Assembly (NCBI GenBank): GCA_023398815.1
Contig: JAEWRW010000046.1
Coordinates: forward strand, 62,001-126,000
Source of the DNA: Bacillota bacterium
GTDB lineage: Bacteria; Bacillota; Clostridia; Christensenellales; UMGS416
Length of the DNA: 64,000 nt
Direction: 5' to 3'
Made by a program: the position numbers and the translations under genes. The stretch's first letter is position 1. Every line of letters starts with the position of its first letter. Positions 1-8,885 of this stretch are shown here, in pieces. The notes below the pieces were generated by a model. It ran no database searches. It was not told the origin of the DNA and saw nothing but the letters and a program-made list of their open reading frames with translations.

Positions 1-523
1 TCGCCTGCCCCATGGCAAAGGACGAACCGACTTTCAGCTCCTTCACCACCGCGCCTTCCTCAGCCGCGTCATCGTAGAGATTGTCATAAATCTCGCCATG
101 CAGAGGGTATTCCACCCCATACTGTTTGCTGGGCAGATAAAGCGTCTTTACCTGAAAGTTTTTGTAGATGGCGGGTAATGCCCCTCTGTGGTCATCATGT
201 GTGTGGCTGATGTAGACGCTCAATGTCTTGACGCCGCGCTTTTTGAGCGCATTGACGACATAGTCCGCCGAGGACAGCGCACCGGTGTCCATCAGGAGGT
301 AGTTGCCGCCTGACTCCAACAGCACGGCGTCGCCACCGGGCTCCTGGTCGGAGTTGTCCTTGCCGGTCGTGGTCGTCTCACCTAGCCAGATGGCCTGAAT
401 GGACATCGCGTCGGACGACGCTGCCAAGGTAGGATTCTGCAAACCTATGGCGAAGACGAAAGCCAATACGAAGAGCAGATACCGTTTACACAGGTTCGGT
501 TTGATGGTTCTCACCCTTTCCAT
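1..523 (-). CDS. Secreted metallo-beta-lactamase-fold hydrolase, C-terminus cut by window edge
   Basis: Translating the minus strand from an ATG at 521-523 gives a basic N-terminus, a hydrophobic stretch (LLFVLAFVFAIGL) and a small-residue cleavage region (TLAASSDA), so a signal peptide is likely. A metallo-beta-lactamase core follows, with the zinc-binding signature SHTHDDHRG (HxHxDH) near residue 110. The arrangement resembles stand-alone ComEC/Rec2-type MBL proteins secreted by Firmicutes, whose substrates are mostly unknown. A GTG at 512-514, three codons downstream, is an alternative start; neither start has a strong Shine-Dalgarno sequence. About 174 residues are visible and the rest lies left of base 1. 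The fold call is firm; the substrate is unknown. Confidence 0.8.
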   Translation of the reverse strand, partial: MERVRTIKPNLCKRYLLFVLAFVFAIGLQNPTLAASSDAMSIQAIWLGETTTTGKDNSDQEPGGDAVLLESGGNYLLMDTGALSSADYVVNALKKRGVKTLSVYISHTHDDHRGALPAIYKNFQVKTLYLPSKQYGVEYPLHGEIYDNLYDDAAEEGAVVKELKVGSSFAMGQA

Positions 524-757
524 CCAGATGACACGCCAATACCCAGCGATCCCTGGGCGAAAGCAAAGGCATGCCACGCAAAATAAGGCGCTATCTTCTA
601 CATACCCCACCAGCCAAAACGATAAACTTATTTTATCCGTTCTCGATGGCAAAATAAGTCCGCTTTGCGCTGGGGCTCTCCACCAGCCTCTAGAACCTCA
701 GCGAACGAGGCTCCGCCCCCGAGAATATACTGCCCTAGAACCATTCGGGAGGATGCC

Positions 758-1900
758 ATGATCTACCTCGACAATGCGGCCACCTCGCTGCCAAAACCCC
801 CCGCCGTTGCCCGGGCCACGGCGGCAGCCATCCAGCGGTATGGCAACCCCGGCCGCAGTGGGCACCGTGCCTCGCTGGAAGCCGGCGAAACCATCTTTGC
901 CTGCCGGCAGGAGATGGCGGCCTTGCTGGGGGCCGATGACCCGCTGCGGTTCGTCTTCTGCGCCAACTGCACCGACGCGCTCAACGAGGCCATCAAGGGC
1001 ATGCTGCCCGATGGCGGCCATGTGGTGCTGACGGCACTGGAGCACAATTCCGCACTGCGCCCCCTATTCACGCTGGAGGCCCGCGGCGCTGTGACGCTGA
1101 CCGTGGTGCAACCCCGACCCGATGGTTACATCGACCCTGACGACTACGAGGCCGCTCTTCGGGCCGACACCCGATTGGCCGTGGTCAACCATGCCTCCAA
1201 CGTGACGGGCGCGGTGCAACCCGTCCTGGAATTTGCCGCGCGCTGCTACCGAAAAGGCGTGCCGATATTGGTTGACGGGGCTCAGTCAGTTGGCTGCGTA
1301 CCGCTTGACCTGTCCCAATGCCACATTGATCTGCTGGCCTTCCCGGGCCACAAGGGGCTGCTGGGGCCTCAGGGCAGCGGTGCGCTGTTCGTGCGCTCCT
1401 CCTGCGCCCCGCGCCCCCTGCGGGAGGGTGGCACCGGCAGCGCCAGCCTGCTCATGACCCAGCCGCCGGATCTGCCAGAGCTCTACGAAAGCGGCACCCA
1501 GGCCACGCCGGCCATCGCCGGGTTGGCCGAAGGCACGCGCTACGTGCGCCGCCATTTTGACGCCATCGTCCAGCGGGAGGATACGCTGACCGCCGAGCTG
1601 TGGGAGGGCCTGTCATCGGTGGGTGGGGTGGTGCTCTATGGCCCACCCCCCGGCAAACCCCGGGTGGGCGTCGTCTCCTTCAACATCGCCGACCTGGACG
1701 CCTCGGCCTGCGCCGACTGGCTCTCAGGCGAGCGGGATATTGCCTGCCGCGCCGGGCTGCACTGCGCGCCGCTGGCCCACCGGTTCCTGGGCACGGCCGA
1801 GCGTGGCGCGCTGCGTTTCTCGGTGGGGCCTTTCACCACCAGCGAGGACATCCGCGCCGCCGTGCGGGCGGTGCATCACCTGGCCACCAAGGGCCTGTAA
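758..1900 (+). CDS. Cysteine desulfurase family protein (class V aminotransferase)
   Basis: This 380-residue PLP enzyme is of the NifS/SufS/CsdA type that removes sulfur from cysteine for Fe-S or thio-cofactor synthesis. It opens with MIYLDNAATS, typical of the family. The PLP lysine is K199 in FPGHKG, the aspartate that contacts the pyridine nitrogen is D173 in LVDGAQ, and the active-site cysteine is C336 in GLHCAP. It fits the small compact subgroup common in Clostridia (TIGR01977-like) better than IscS. The ATG at 758 has GGGAGG seven bases upstream; a longer frame running back to 665 lacks a ribosome site and family similarity. No iscU/sufU scaffold lies beside it, so the sulfur acceptor cannot be inferred. 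Confidence 0.88.
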   Translation: MIYLDNAATSLPKPPAVARATAAAIQRYGNPGRSGHRASLEAGETIFACRQEMAALLGADDPLRFVFCANCTDALNEAIKGMLPDGGHVVLTALEHNSALRPLFTLEARGAVTLTVVQPRPDGYIDPDDYEAALRADTRLAVVNHASNVTGAVQPVLEFAARCYRKGVPILVDGAQSVGCVPLDLSQCHIDLLAFPGHKGLLGPQGSGALFVRSSCAPRPLREGGTGSASLLMTQPPDLPELYESGTQATPAIAGLAEGTRYVRRHFDAIVQREDTLTAELWEGLSSVGGVVLYGPPPGKPRVGVVSFNIADLDASACADWLSGERDIACRAGLHCAPLAHRFLGTAERGALRFSVGPFTTSEDIRAAVRAVHHLATKGL

Positions 1901-2000
1901 TCTTGCTGTTTTCGCATACTCGCTTGCTGTTCTTTCCTGCTGTCCTTGTCATTCCTGCCGTCGCGCAGTACGATGAGCAAAAGCCACCGAGGAGGGCCAC

Positions 2001-2636
2001 ATGCTCACGAATACGGTGGAGGACATTACGCGCTTTATCTTTCTGGCGGATGAGCCGACACCTGCCGACATCCTCTTCCTGCCCGGCGGCTCGCACCCCG
2101 AGCAGGGCGAGCGCGCCGCCGCACTCTACCACCGTGGGCTTGCGCCCTGGGTGCTGCCAGCGGGTGGGGTCAGCGTCAAGCGGGAGAAGTTTGACGGCGT
2201 CAAGGCCAGAGCCGACCTCTATGACGGGGAATATGAGACGGACTGGGCCTTTCTGGCCGATGTGCTGCGCAAGAACGGCGTGCCAGACAGCGCCATCCTG
2301 CGGGAGGATCGCTCAGGCTACACCAAGGAGAACGCGCTCCTCTCCCGCCGGGTGACCGACGAAGCGGGGCTCACCATCCGCCGGGCCATTCTGTGCTGCA
2401 AGTGCTTCCACGCCCGCCGGGCACTGCTGTGCTACCAGCTTGCCTACCCCGAGGCGGAGATTCTCGTCTGCCCCGTCCCCTATTTTGATTCCGAACACCA
2501 TGTGGATATCTCTGCCGCCAACTGGCACCGCAGCGAAGCCGGTATCCGGCGGGTGCTGGGGGAGTTGGCGCGCTGCGGCAACCAATTTACTGAGGAACTT
2601 CTGGCGTTCCTAAAAACCACCCCAACACAGACATAG
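2001..2636 (+). CDS. YdcF family (DUF218) protein
   Basis: This 211-residue protein carries the DUF218/YdcF fold, related to SanA and ElyC. The signature pieces are an N-terminal LFLPGGSHPEQGERAAAL segment, a middle LPAGG segment and DRSGYTKENALLSRR, matching the family E-x-x-S/G-x-x-T-x-E-N-A motif. YdcF binds S-adenosylmethionine in E. coli, and relatives affect envelope polymer synthesis. No signal peptide or membrane segment is seen, so a cytoplasmic form is likely. The start is supported by GAGGAGGG upstream. It lies about 100 bases after the cysteine desulfurase-like gene and 41 bases before the URO-D-like gene, possibly one transcript. Family placement is good; the function is unknown. 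Confidence 0.82.
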   Translation: MLTNTVEDITRFIFLADEPTPADILFLPGGSHPEQGERAAALYHRGLAPWVLPAGGVSVKREKFDGVKARADLYDGEYETDWAFLADVLRKNGVPDSAILREDRSGYTKENALLSRRVTDEAGLTIRRAILCCKCFHARRALLCYQLAYPEAEILVCPVPYFDSEHHVDISAANWHRSEAGIRRVLGELARCGNQFTEELLAFLKTTPTQT

Positions 2637-2677
2637 CAACACAGACATAAAAACAGAAGGAAGAGGGGGACTCAACG

Positions 2678-3700
2678 ATGTGGAAGCCCGATTTTCAGCT
2701 CTTTCTGGATGCCTTGGCTGGCCGCCGGACGTCACGACCGGTGTTGTTTGACTTTCTCATGAGTGAGCACATTGCCGAACCGCTGGCAGGCAAACCTGCC
2801 GATGACAGCCCGCTGGCACTGTGCCAGCGCAATGCCGAAGCGCTGCGACTGATGGGCTACGACTACGCGCCGGCACAGCCACCGTTCTTCCACTTCCCCA
2901 CCAAGGCGGCAGCCAACAAGGAAAGCCAGCACATCAACGACACACAGATCGTTGCCAACTGGGACGACTTGGAACGGTATCAATGGCTGGAGCCCGACGA
3001 GAGAATTCCAGAGTTTCTGGCCGCCTTCGCTAAGGTCATGCCCGAAGGCATGAAACTCTTCGTTTACGGCCCCAGCGGCGTGCTGGAGAACGCCAGCGCC
3101 ATCCTAGGGTTTGACAACATGATGATCCAGCTCTATGAGGATCCGGCGCTTGTCCGGGCCGTGGTGGACGGCGTAGGCAGCCGGTTGCTGCGCTACTATG
3201 AGCTGGCGCTGCAGGCACCGGGCGTCGGTGTCATCATGTGCAACGACGACTGGGGCTTTCGCACGGCGACGATGATGAGCCCCAAGCACATGCGCGAATA
3301 CATCTTCCCTTGGCACAAGAAGGCCGTGGAAGCCGCCCACGCGCACGGCATCCCGGCAGTGCTGCACTCCTGCGGCTGGCACCGGGATATCATGGCGACC
3401 GACATCATCGCCGACATGGGCTACGACGGCAAGCACTCCTACGAGGACAACATACAGCCGGTGGAACAGGCCTGGGAGGAATACCACGACCGCATCTCTA
3501 TCATGGGCGGCATGGACATGGACTTCCTCTGCCGGCGGGAGCCAGCGGAAGTCTACGCCCGGGCACGGGCGATGCTGCTAAAAACCCGGGAAAAGGGCCA
3601 TTACATGCTGGGCACCGGCAACAGCCTGGCCCGCTACCTACCTTTGCCGCAGTACGCGGCCATGCGGCAGGCAGCCTACGACCTGGCTCGCGAGTGGTAA
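2678..3700 (+). CDS. Uroporphyrinogen decarboxylase-family protein (corrinoid methyltransferase-like)
   Basis: This 340-residue protein has the URO-D TIM-barrel pattern found in MtaA/CmuA-type corrinoid methyltransferases. Recognisable parts are RPVLFDFLMSEHIAEPL near the N-terminus, NDDWGFRTATMMSPKHMREY in the middle, and VLHSCGWHRD near residue 230, where MtaA-like enzymes place zinc ligands (HxC). A further cysteine lies in MDFLCRREPAEV. No other haem genes are nearby, and this branch in anaerobes usually handles methyl groups or is uncharacterised, so HemE is unlikely. The start has AGGAAGAGGGGG upstream. The gene ends nine bases before the convergent trmH-like gene. Confidence 0.8.
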   Translation: MWKPDFQLFLDALAGRRTSRPVLFDFLMSEHIAEPLAGKPADDSPLALCQRNAEALRLMGYDYAPAQPPFFHFPTKAAANKESQHINDTQIVANWDDLERYQWLEPDERIPEFLAAFAKVMPEGMKLFVYGPSGVLENASAILGFDNMMIQLYEDPALVRAVVDGVGSRLLRYYELALQAPGVGVIMCNDDWGFRTATMMSPKHMREYIFPWHKKAVEAAHAHGIPAVLHSCGWHRDIMATDIIADMGYDGKHSYEDNIQPVEQAWEEYHDRISIMGGMDMDFLCRREPAEVYARARAMLLKTREKGHYMLGTGNSLARYLPLPQYAAMRQAAYDLAREW

Positions 3701-3709
3701 GGAGCGCGT

Positions 3710-4504
3710 CTACCGGGCGGATTGCTCCCGCCACAGGTCATAGAGCATGACCCCGGCGGCAACGGCGGCGTTGAGGGACTCGGCGGGGCCGGGCATGGGC
3801 AGGGCATAGCGCCCAACGCAGAGCGCGGCCACCGCCGGGCTGACGCCCGCTCCCTCGTTGCCGATGACCAGCGCCGTGCGGGCATGGGGCTGGCGGGCAA
3901 AGAAGTCCGTACCGCCGAGGTGCCCGCAGGCCGTGTGCCACCCGGCGGCGTTGAGGGCCGCCACCGCTGCGACCGCGTCCTCCTCTAGCACCAGGGGCAG
4001 GTGCAGCACCGCGCCTTGGGAGGCCCGCACCACCTTCTGCCCCCAAGGGTCGGCCGTGCCGGCGCAGAGTACGGCATAGTCCGCCCCCACGGCCAAGGCC
4101 GTGCGCAGGATCGTACCCAGGTTGCCTGGGTCCTGCACCCGCTCCAGCAGCACGGCCAGCCGCCCGCCGGTCAGGTTTGCCTGCGTCAGCGCCAGAGGCC
4201 GCTGCTCCACCGTAGCCAGGATGCCCTGGGGCGTGCGGGCGTCGGCCACCGCGGCAATCAGGCGCTCCGGCAGGGCGATGAGCTCGGCCCCCACGGCTTC
4301 GCAGGCGGTGAGGAGCGCAGCGTAGCGTTCGGCGTCATCCTGCCGCACCAACACCTGGCGCAGGGTTGCGCCGGCACGCAGCGCTTCCTCCACCAGGTGA
4401 GGCCCCTCGGCCAGGAAGAGCCCTTGCTCCCTCCGTCCTTCGGCACGTTGCAACGCCCGCCAGCCCTTGACGAGTGGATTCTCAGCGCTGGTGATGGTCT
4501 TCAT
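3710..4504 (-). CDS. RNA 2'-O-methyltransferase, TrmH/SpoU (SPOUT) family
   Basis: This 264-residue protein begins MKTITSAENPLVKGWRAL, the substrate-binding domain of 23S rRNA methyltransferases such as TsnR/RlmB/YsgA. The C-terminal half carries all three SPOUT motifs: RVQDPGNLGTILRTA (motif 1), TALVIGNEGAGVS (motif 2) and LPMPGPAESLNAAVA (motif 3), which form the trefoil knot that binds S-adenosylmethionine. It lies downstream of rplT on the same strand, a common arrangement in Clostridia that suggests a link to ribosome assembly. The target nucleotide cannot be read from sequence. Confidence 0.88.
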   Translation of the reverse strand: MKTITSAENPLVKGWRALQRAEGRREQGLFLAEGPHLVEEALRAGATLRQVLVRQDDAERYAALLTACEAVGAELIALPERLIAAVADARTPQGILATVEQRPLALTQANLTGGRLAVLLERVQDPGNLGTILRTALAVGADYAVLCAGTADPWGQKVVRASQGAVLHLPLVLEEDAVAAVAALNAAGWHTACGHLGGTDFFARQPHARTALVIGNEGAGVSPAVAALCVGRYALPMPGPAESLNAAVAAGVMLYDLWREQSAR

Positions 4505-4632
4505 TGTCCCTCCTAGGGCTTATTCACCCAAGTAAAATCGGGTTCCAGCCTAGGGCGGATTTTCTTGTGTGAATCCACCCTAAAACAAAAGCCCTACGCA
4601 CGGGGCGCAAGGCCGATGTTTCGTTTCAAAGA

Positions 4633-4992
4633 TTACGCGCTCAGCGCCTGCTTGGCCTTCTCCACCAAGCTCGCGAAAGCCTTGGCATCGGTGACGGCCA
4701 ATTCCGCCAGGATCTTGCGGTTCATGTCCACGCCGGCCTTCTTCAGGCCGTTCATCAGCTTGCTGTAGCTGAGGCCATTGAGGCGGGCAGCAGCGTTGAT
4801 GCGGACGATCCACAGCGAGCGGAAATCGCGCTTGCGATGCTTGCGGCCCTCATAGGCATGGGCCATGGCCTTCATCACTGCGGACTTTGCGACGCGGTAT
4901 TGCTTGCTGCGGGCACCGTAGAAGCCCTTCGCGAGCTTCATCACCTTCCGGCGCTTCTTCACAGCGTTAACGGCTCTCTTAATTCTTGCCAT
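4633..4992 (-). CDS. rplT: 50S ribosomal protein L20
   Basis: This 119-residue protein opens MARIKRAVNAVKKRRKVMKL and continues with AKGFYGARSKQYRVAKSAV, diagnostic for L20, which binds 23S rRNA early in large-subunit assembly. The length is standard. In Firmicutes L20 also represses the infC-rpmI-rplT operon through the mRNA leader, and such a leader is visible upstream of infC here. The gene is third in the operon, 32 bases after rpmI. The highly basic N-terminal arm is intact. Confidence 0.98.
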   Translation of the reverse strand: MARIKRAVNAVKKRRKVMKLAKGFYGARSKQYRVAKSAVMKAMAHAYEGRKHRKRDFRSLWIVRINAAARLNGLSYSKLMNGLKKAGVDMNRKILAELAVTDAKAFASLVEKAKQALSA

Positions 4993-5024
4993 TGACGTTC
5001 ACTCTTCCTTTCACGATATCCGGC

Positions 5025-5222
5025 TCACTGGTACGGGATGAGCTGCTTGACAACCTTCGCCTCCTGCGCGCTCACATAGCCGCCGTGGCGCAGGTTACGC
5101 TTGGTCTTGCGGGTCTTCTTGTTCAGGATGTGATTCTTGCCGGAACTGGCCCGCTTGATCTTCCCGCCGCCGGTCATCGTGAACCGCTTGCTGGCAGCCT
5201 TTCTGGTTTTCATCTTCGGCAT
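5025..5222 (-). CDS. rpmI: 50S ribosomal protein L35
   Basis: This 65-residue basic protein begins MPKMKTRKAASKRFTMTGGG and ends VKQLIPYQ, the full length and pattern of bacterial L35. It sits between infC (16-base gap) and rplT (32-base gap) in the conserved infC-rpmI-rplT order and would be cotranscribed from the promoter at 5893-5921. No unusual residues are seen. Confidence 0.98.
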   Translation of the reverse strand: MPKMKTRKAASKRFTMTGGGKIKRASSGKNHILNKKTRKTKRNLRHGGYVSAQEAKVVKQLIPYQ

Positions 5223-5238
5223 GGTGATGCCCTCCCTT

Positions 5239-5760
5239 TTACTTCTTTCCCTTGGTGCGCGGGGACAGGATCATGTGCATGTTTCGCCCCTCCAGCACCG
5301 GCTTGCGCTCAATTATGCCAACTTCCTCAACCCGCTGGGCGAACGCGGACATCACATCGTAACCGATGTTGGCGTGCGCAACCTGCCGGCCGTGGAAACG
5401 GATCCCCACCTTTACCTTGTCACCCTCAGTCAGGAACTTGATGGCGTTCTTGGCCTTGATCTCAACGTCGTGCTCCTCAATGGTGGCGGACAGGCGAACC
5501 TCCTTGAGCTCGGTCACCTTCTGGTTCTTACGCGCTTCTTTTTCGCGCTTGGCCTGCTCAAAGCGGAACTTTCCATAGTCCATCAGTCGGCAGACAGGCG
5601 GCTCAGCATCCGGCGCGATGAGCACCAGATCCAACCCCTTCTCCTCGGCAATGGCGAGCGCATCCCTGCGGGACAAAATGCCCACCTGGCTGTTGTTCTC
5701 ATCCATTAAGCGGACTTCTTTGGCACGAATTTCCTCGTTGATGGCACGTTCCTGGCTAAT
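5239..5760 (-). CDS. infC: Translation initiation factor IF-3 with non-canonical AUU start
   Basis: The core (MDENNSQVGILSRRDALAIA, then PVCRLMDYGKFRFEQAKREK, then VRLSATIEEHDVEIKAKNA) is clearly IF-3, which binds the 30S subunit and checks start codons. A start at the first ATG (5704-5706) would delete the conserved N-terminal helix. The frame continues upstream as ISQERAINEEIRAKEVRLMDE, the normal IF-3 N-terminus. Reading back meets ATT (5758-5760), ATC (5761-5763) and then a TGA stop (5764-5766). GGGGGTG lies about eight bases before ATT. Initiation is therefore at AUU (or AUC), giving 173 residues, as known for infC of E. coli and others, where it allows IF-3 to control its own translation. 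Confidence 0.93.
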   Translation of the reverse strand: MSQERAINEEIRAKEVRLMDENNSQVGILSRRDALAIAEEKGLDLVLIAPDAEPPVCRLMDYGKFRFEQAKREKEARKNQKVTELKEVRLSATIEEHDVEIKAKNAIKFLTEGDKVKVGIRFHGRQVAHANIGYDVMSAFAQRVEEVGIIERKPVLEGRNMHMILSPRTKGKK

Positions 5761-5763
5761 GAT

Positions 5764-5892
5764 TCACACCCCCACAACAATAAAAAATGAGCGGGCAGAC
5801 TACCCCGCTCACTCACAATACTCCCTTATGGAAGAACCAGCCTGGCAAAACGCCGGAAGGTGAGAAGCGGGTGCTTCTGCTTTGCAACAAGT
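5764..5892 (-). promoter_or_regulatory. infC operon leader with attenuator hairpin (L20 leader-like)
   Basis: About 125 bases of untranslated leader separate the promoter from infC. It ends in a strong hairpin, TGAGCGGG/CCCGCTCA (5788-5795 with 5804-5811), followed on the minus strand by ATTTTTTATT, a factor-independent terminator placed just before the ribosome site. Upstream of it are AAGC-GGGTGCTTC-type stems (about 5855-5880). Promoter, structured leader, terminator, then infC-rpmI-rplT matches the Firmicutes L20 leader, where free L20 promotes termination. The L20-binding part is inferred; the terminator is directly visible. Confidence 0.75.
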
Positions 5893-5921
5893 AGGATACC
5901 ACACCCAATGGTGGTTGTCAA
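5893..5921 (-). promoter_or_regulatory. Sigma-A-type promoter of infC-rpmI-rplT
   Basis: On the minus strand a perfect -35 TTGACA (5916-5921) is followed after exactly 17 bases by TATCCT (5893-5898). It lies immediately upstream of the structured infC leader and directly after the ysxC stop region. Confidence 0.85.
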
Positions 5922-5927
5922 ATGTTT

Positions 5928-6530
5928 TTACTCGTTGTTTGGGGTGGTCAGTGCCTCCCCAATGGCGCGCAGCATGTCGTCCCGTCCCAGCTTCTCCAGC
6001 GAGGAAGTGACGATGGCCCGGCTGCGAAACGTCATGCCCAACCGGTCTGAGAGGTTCACTGCCGCTAGCCCCCGCTGGCTTTTGCTCACTTTGTCAGCCT
6101 TCGTCAGCACCAGGCGGTAGGGCAGCACGTTGTGCTCCATCCATTGGGCGGCCTGCCGGTCGTCGTCGTTTGGGTCACGGCGGATATCCATGAGGAACAG
6201 CACCAGACGGATGTTCGACGACGCGGCAAAGTAACCCTCGATCATCTGCCCCCATCGCTCCTTCTCCGCGTGGGAGACGTTGGCGTAGCCATACCCCGGC
6301 AAATCCACCAGGTAGAACTGGTCGTTGAGCAGGTAATAGTTGACCTCCCGGGTCTTGCCGGGGGTGGAGCTGACACGTGCCAGCTTGCTTTGGCGGCCCA
6401 GGCCGTTAATGAGCGTGGACTTGCCCACGTTGGAGCGGCCCACGAGTACGATCTCCGGCAGGATGGAGCGGGCAAACCCGGCACGGTCCACCGCCGTGAA
6501 GGCAAAACGGGCGGTCTTAATCTCCAGCAT
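5928..6530 (-). CDS. ysxC: Ribosome biogenesis GTP-binding protein YsxC/EngB
   Basis: This 200-residue TrmE-Era-like GTPase is needed for 50S subunit maturation. Visible G motifs are G1 GRSNVGKST (residues 31-39), the switch region SSTPGKT, G3 DLPGYGYA and G4 LTKADKV. Length and N-terminal MLEIKTARFAF match the family. It follows lon by eight bases on the same strand, the usual lon-ysxC order in Firmicutes, so the two are very likely cotranscribed from the promoter before lon. Confidence 0.96.
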   Translation of the reverse strand: MLEIKTARFAFTAVDRAGFARSILPEIVLVGRSNVGKSTLINGLGRQSKLARVSSTPGKTREVNYYLLNDQFYLVDLPGYGYANVSHAEKERWGQMIEGYFAASSNIRLVLFLMDIRRDPNDDDRQAAQWMEHNVLPYRLVLTKADKVSKSQRGLAAVNLSDRLGMTFRSRAIVTSSLEKLGRDDMLRAIGEALTTPNNE

Positions 6531-6538
6531 ATGCCCTC

Positions 6539-8857
6539 CTAGCGGGTCAACAGTGCGTGCTGCAACACCTCATCCAGGGTGTTGACAGGAATGAACTTCA
6601 GCTTCCGGCGAATGTTCTCCGGGATGTCGCGGATGTCGGACTGGTTGCCGTCGGGCACCAGCACGGTGGAGACGCCCTCGCGGAAGGCTGCCATGGACTT
6701 CTCCTTCAACCCACCGATGGGCAGTACCCGCCCGCGCAGGGTGATTTCGCCCGTCATTGCCACGTCGCCGGATACCGGCCGGCCCGTCAGGGCCGAGGTG
6801 ATGGCCGTGGCCATGGTGATGCCGGCCGACGGCCCATCCTTGGGGATGGCACCGGCGGGCACGTGCACGTGGATGTCGAGCTTGGTGTGGAACTCCGGGT
6901 CGACCCCCAGCTCCACGGCGTGGGCGCGCACGTAAGAGAGCGCCGCCCGGGCCGATTCCTTCATCACATCGCCCAGCTGGCCGGTCAGCTCCAGCTTGCC
7001 GCTGCCGGGCATGGTGTTGACCTCCACCGCCAGCGTCTCGCCGCCAAAGGCTGTCCAGGCTAAGCCGGTGGCCACGCCGATCTCGTCCTTGCGGTGCATG
7101 TCCTCCCGCTTGTAGCGGATGAACCCAAAGTAGCGCTCCACATTGGTGCGGGTGACGCGGATGTGGCCCTTGCCCCGCTCGGCAATCTGCCGGGCGGCCT
7201 TGCGGCACATGTGGGCGATCTCCCGCTCCAGGCTCCGCACGCCGGCCTCCCGGGTGTAGTGCTCGATGACAAAGCGCAGCATCTCGTCGGAGATGGCCAC
7301 CGCGTCGGGCGCCAACCCGTGCTCCTTCAATTGCCGGGGCAGCAGGTGCCGCCGGGCAATGCTGACCTTCTCCACGTCAGTATACCCAGTGAGGCTGATG
7401 ATCTCCATGCGGTCCAGCAGGGCCGCGGGGATGGTATCCAACGTATTGGCCGTGGCCAGGAACATGACCTGCGAGAGGTCGAAGGGAATCTCCATGTAAT
7501 GGTCGCGGAAGGCGTTGTTCTGCTCAGGGTCCAACACCTCCAGCAGGGCTGAGGCCGGGTCGCCGCGGAAGTCGTTACCGATCTTGTCCACCTCGTCGAA
7601 GAGGAAGACCGGGTTGCGGGTGCCGGCGGTCTTGATGTTGCTGACGATGCGCCCCGGAATGGCACCGATGTAGGTGCGCCGATGGCCGCGAATCTCGGCC
7701 TCGTCCCGCACGCCGCCCAGCGACATGCGCACAAACTTGCGGTTGAGCGCCCGAGCGATGGAACGGGCGATGGAGGTCTTGCCCACACCGGGAGGGCCCA
7801 CAAAGCACAGGATCGGCCCTCGCATCGACTCGGTCAGCCGCCGCACCGCGAGGTATTCGACGATGCGCTCCTTCACCTTATCGAGCCCGTAATGGTCCTC
7901 ATCCAAAATGCGCTGGGCATTCCCGAGGTCCATGTTGTCTTCGGTCATCGTCTGCCAGGGCAGATCGAGAATCCAATCGAGGTAGGTGCGGATGACCGGC
8001 AGGTCCGGCGAGCCGGACGATGTCTTCTCCATGCGGGAGAGTTCCTTGATCGCCTTCTCCCGCGCTTCGTCGTTCATCTCCAGCGCCTCGATGCGGGCAC
8101 GCAGCTCCTCCACCTCGCTGGCTTCGTCCTGCCCCAGCTCGGTCTGGATGGCCTTGATCTGCTCGTGCAGGTAGTATTCCTTCTGGCTCTGGTCCACCTG
8201 CTGCTTCACGCGCATGCTGATGCGCTTCTCTACCTGCTGAATCTCCACCTCGCGGCTCAAGAGCACGTGGAGGCGCTCGATGCGCTCCAGCACATCGAAG
8301 CAGGCCAGGATCTGCTGCTTCTCCTCCTGCTTTTTGAGCACGCTGGCCGCAATGGTGTCGGCCAGCTGCGACGGGTCGGTCAGTGCCGCGGCGGTGATGA
8401 GCGTCTCCGGCGAGACGCGGCCCGAAAGGCCGGCGTACTCCTCAAAGAGTGCCTGCAACCCACGCACCAGCGCGTCCACATCCACGCCCTCAGGCGCGGG
8501 GGCGTCGTCCTCCTCCCGCACCATCACGCGGAAGAACGGCTCTTCCTCCACAAACTCCAGAAGGCTGGCGCGGCGCACGCCCTCCACAATGACACGCACG
8601 TTGTCACCGGGCAGCCGCACGATCTGCCGGATGTGGGCCACCGTGCCCACAGTCTCAATGTCCGCCGCGCCGGGCTCGTCGAGCTCCGCGTCGGTCTGGG
8701 CGGCCAGCAGCAACAGCTGATCCCGATCCATGGCGTCGTCCAGCGCGGCCATGGATTTCTCCCTGCCCACGTCAAAATTCAACACCACATGGGGAAAAAT
8801 CGTCAACCCCCGCAGCGGTACCAGCGGGAGAATTCTCTCGTTTTTATCCAATCCCAT
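6539..8857 (-). CDS. lon: ATP-dependent endopeptidase La (LonA)
   Basis: This is a 772-residue Lon protease. The N-terminal substrate domain (ILPLVPLRGLTIFPHVVLNF) is followed by an AAA+ module with Walker A FVGPPGVGKTS and Walker B VFLFDEVDKI, then the peptidase domain with catalytic S677 in DGPSAGIT and K720 in GGLKEKS. It degrades damaged and regulatory proteins in the cytoplasm. The ATG at 8855-8857 is chosen because AAAGGAG lies just upstream and a good promoter ends at 8886. A start ten codons further upstream would sit almost on the transcription start. It forms a unit with ysxC. Confidence 0.97.
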   Translation of the reverse strand: MGLDKNERILPLVPLRGLTIFPHVVLNFDVGREKSMAALDDAMDRDQLLLLAAQTDAELDEPGAADIETVGTVAHIRQIVRLPGDNVRVIVEGVRRASLLEFVEEEPFFRVMVREEDDAPAPEGVDVDALVRGLQALFEEYAGLSGRVSPETLITAAALTDPSQLADTIAASVLKKQEEKQQILACFDVLERIERLHVLLSREVEIQQVEKRISMRVKQQVDQSQKEYYLHEQIKAIQTELGQDEASEVEELRARIEALEMNDEAREKAIKELSRMEKTSSGSPDLPVIRTYLDWILDLPWQTMTEDNMDLGNAQRILDEDHYGLDKVKERIVEYLAVRRLTESMRGPILCFVGPPGVGKTSIARSIARALNRKFVRMSLGGVRDEAEIRGHRRTYIGAIPGRIVSNIKTAGTRNPVFLFDEVDKIGNDFRGDPASALLEVLDPEQNNAFRDHYMEIPFDLSQVMFLATANTLDTIPAALLDRMEIISLTGYTDVEKVSIARRHLLPRQLKEHGLAPDAVAISDEMLRFVIEHYTREAGVRSLEREIAHMCRKAARQIAERGKGHIRVTRTNVERYFGFIRYKREDMHRKDEIGVATGLAWTAFGGETLAVEVNTMPGSGKLELTGQLGDVMKESARAALSYVRAHAVELGVDPEFHTKLDIHVHVPAGAIPKDGPSAGITMATAITSALTGRPVSGDVAMTGEITLRGRVLPIGGLKEKSMAAFREGVSTVLVPDGNQSDIRDIPENIRRKLKFIPVNTLDEVLQHALLTR

Positions 8858-8885
8858 CACCTGCTCCTTTGCTATAAGCAGCATC

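Noticed and set aside
399..761. Short plus-strand frame before the cysteine desulfurase-like gene
   Set aside because: It overlaps the signal-peptide region of the minus-strand MBL protein and has unlikely composition and no ribosome site.
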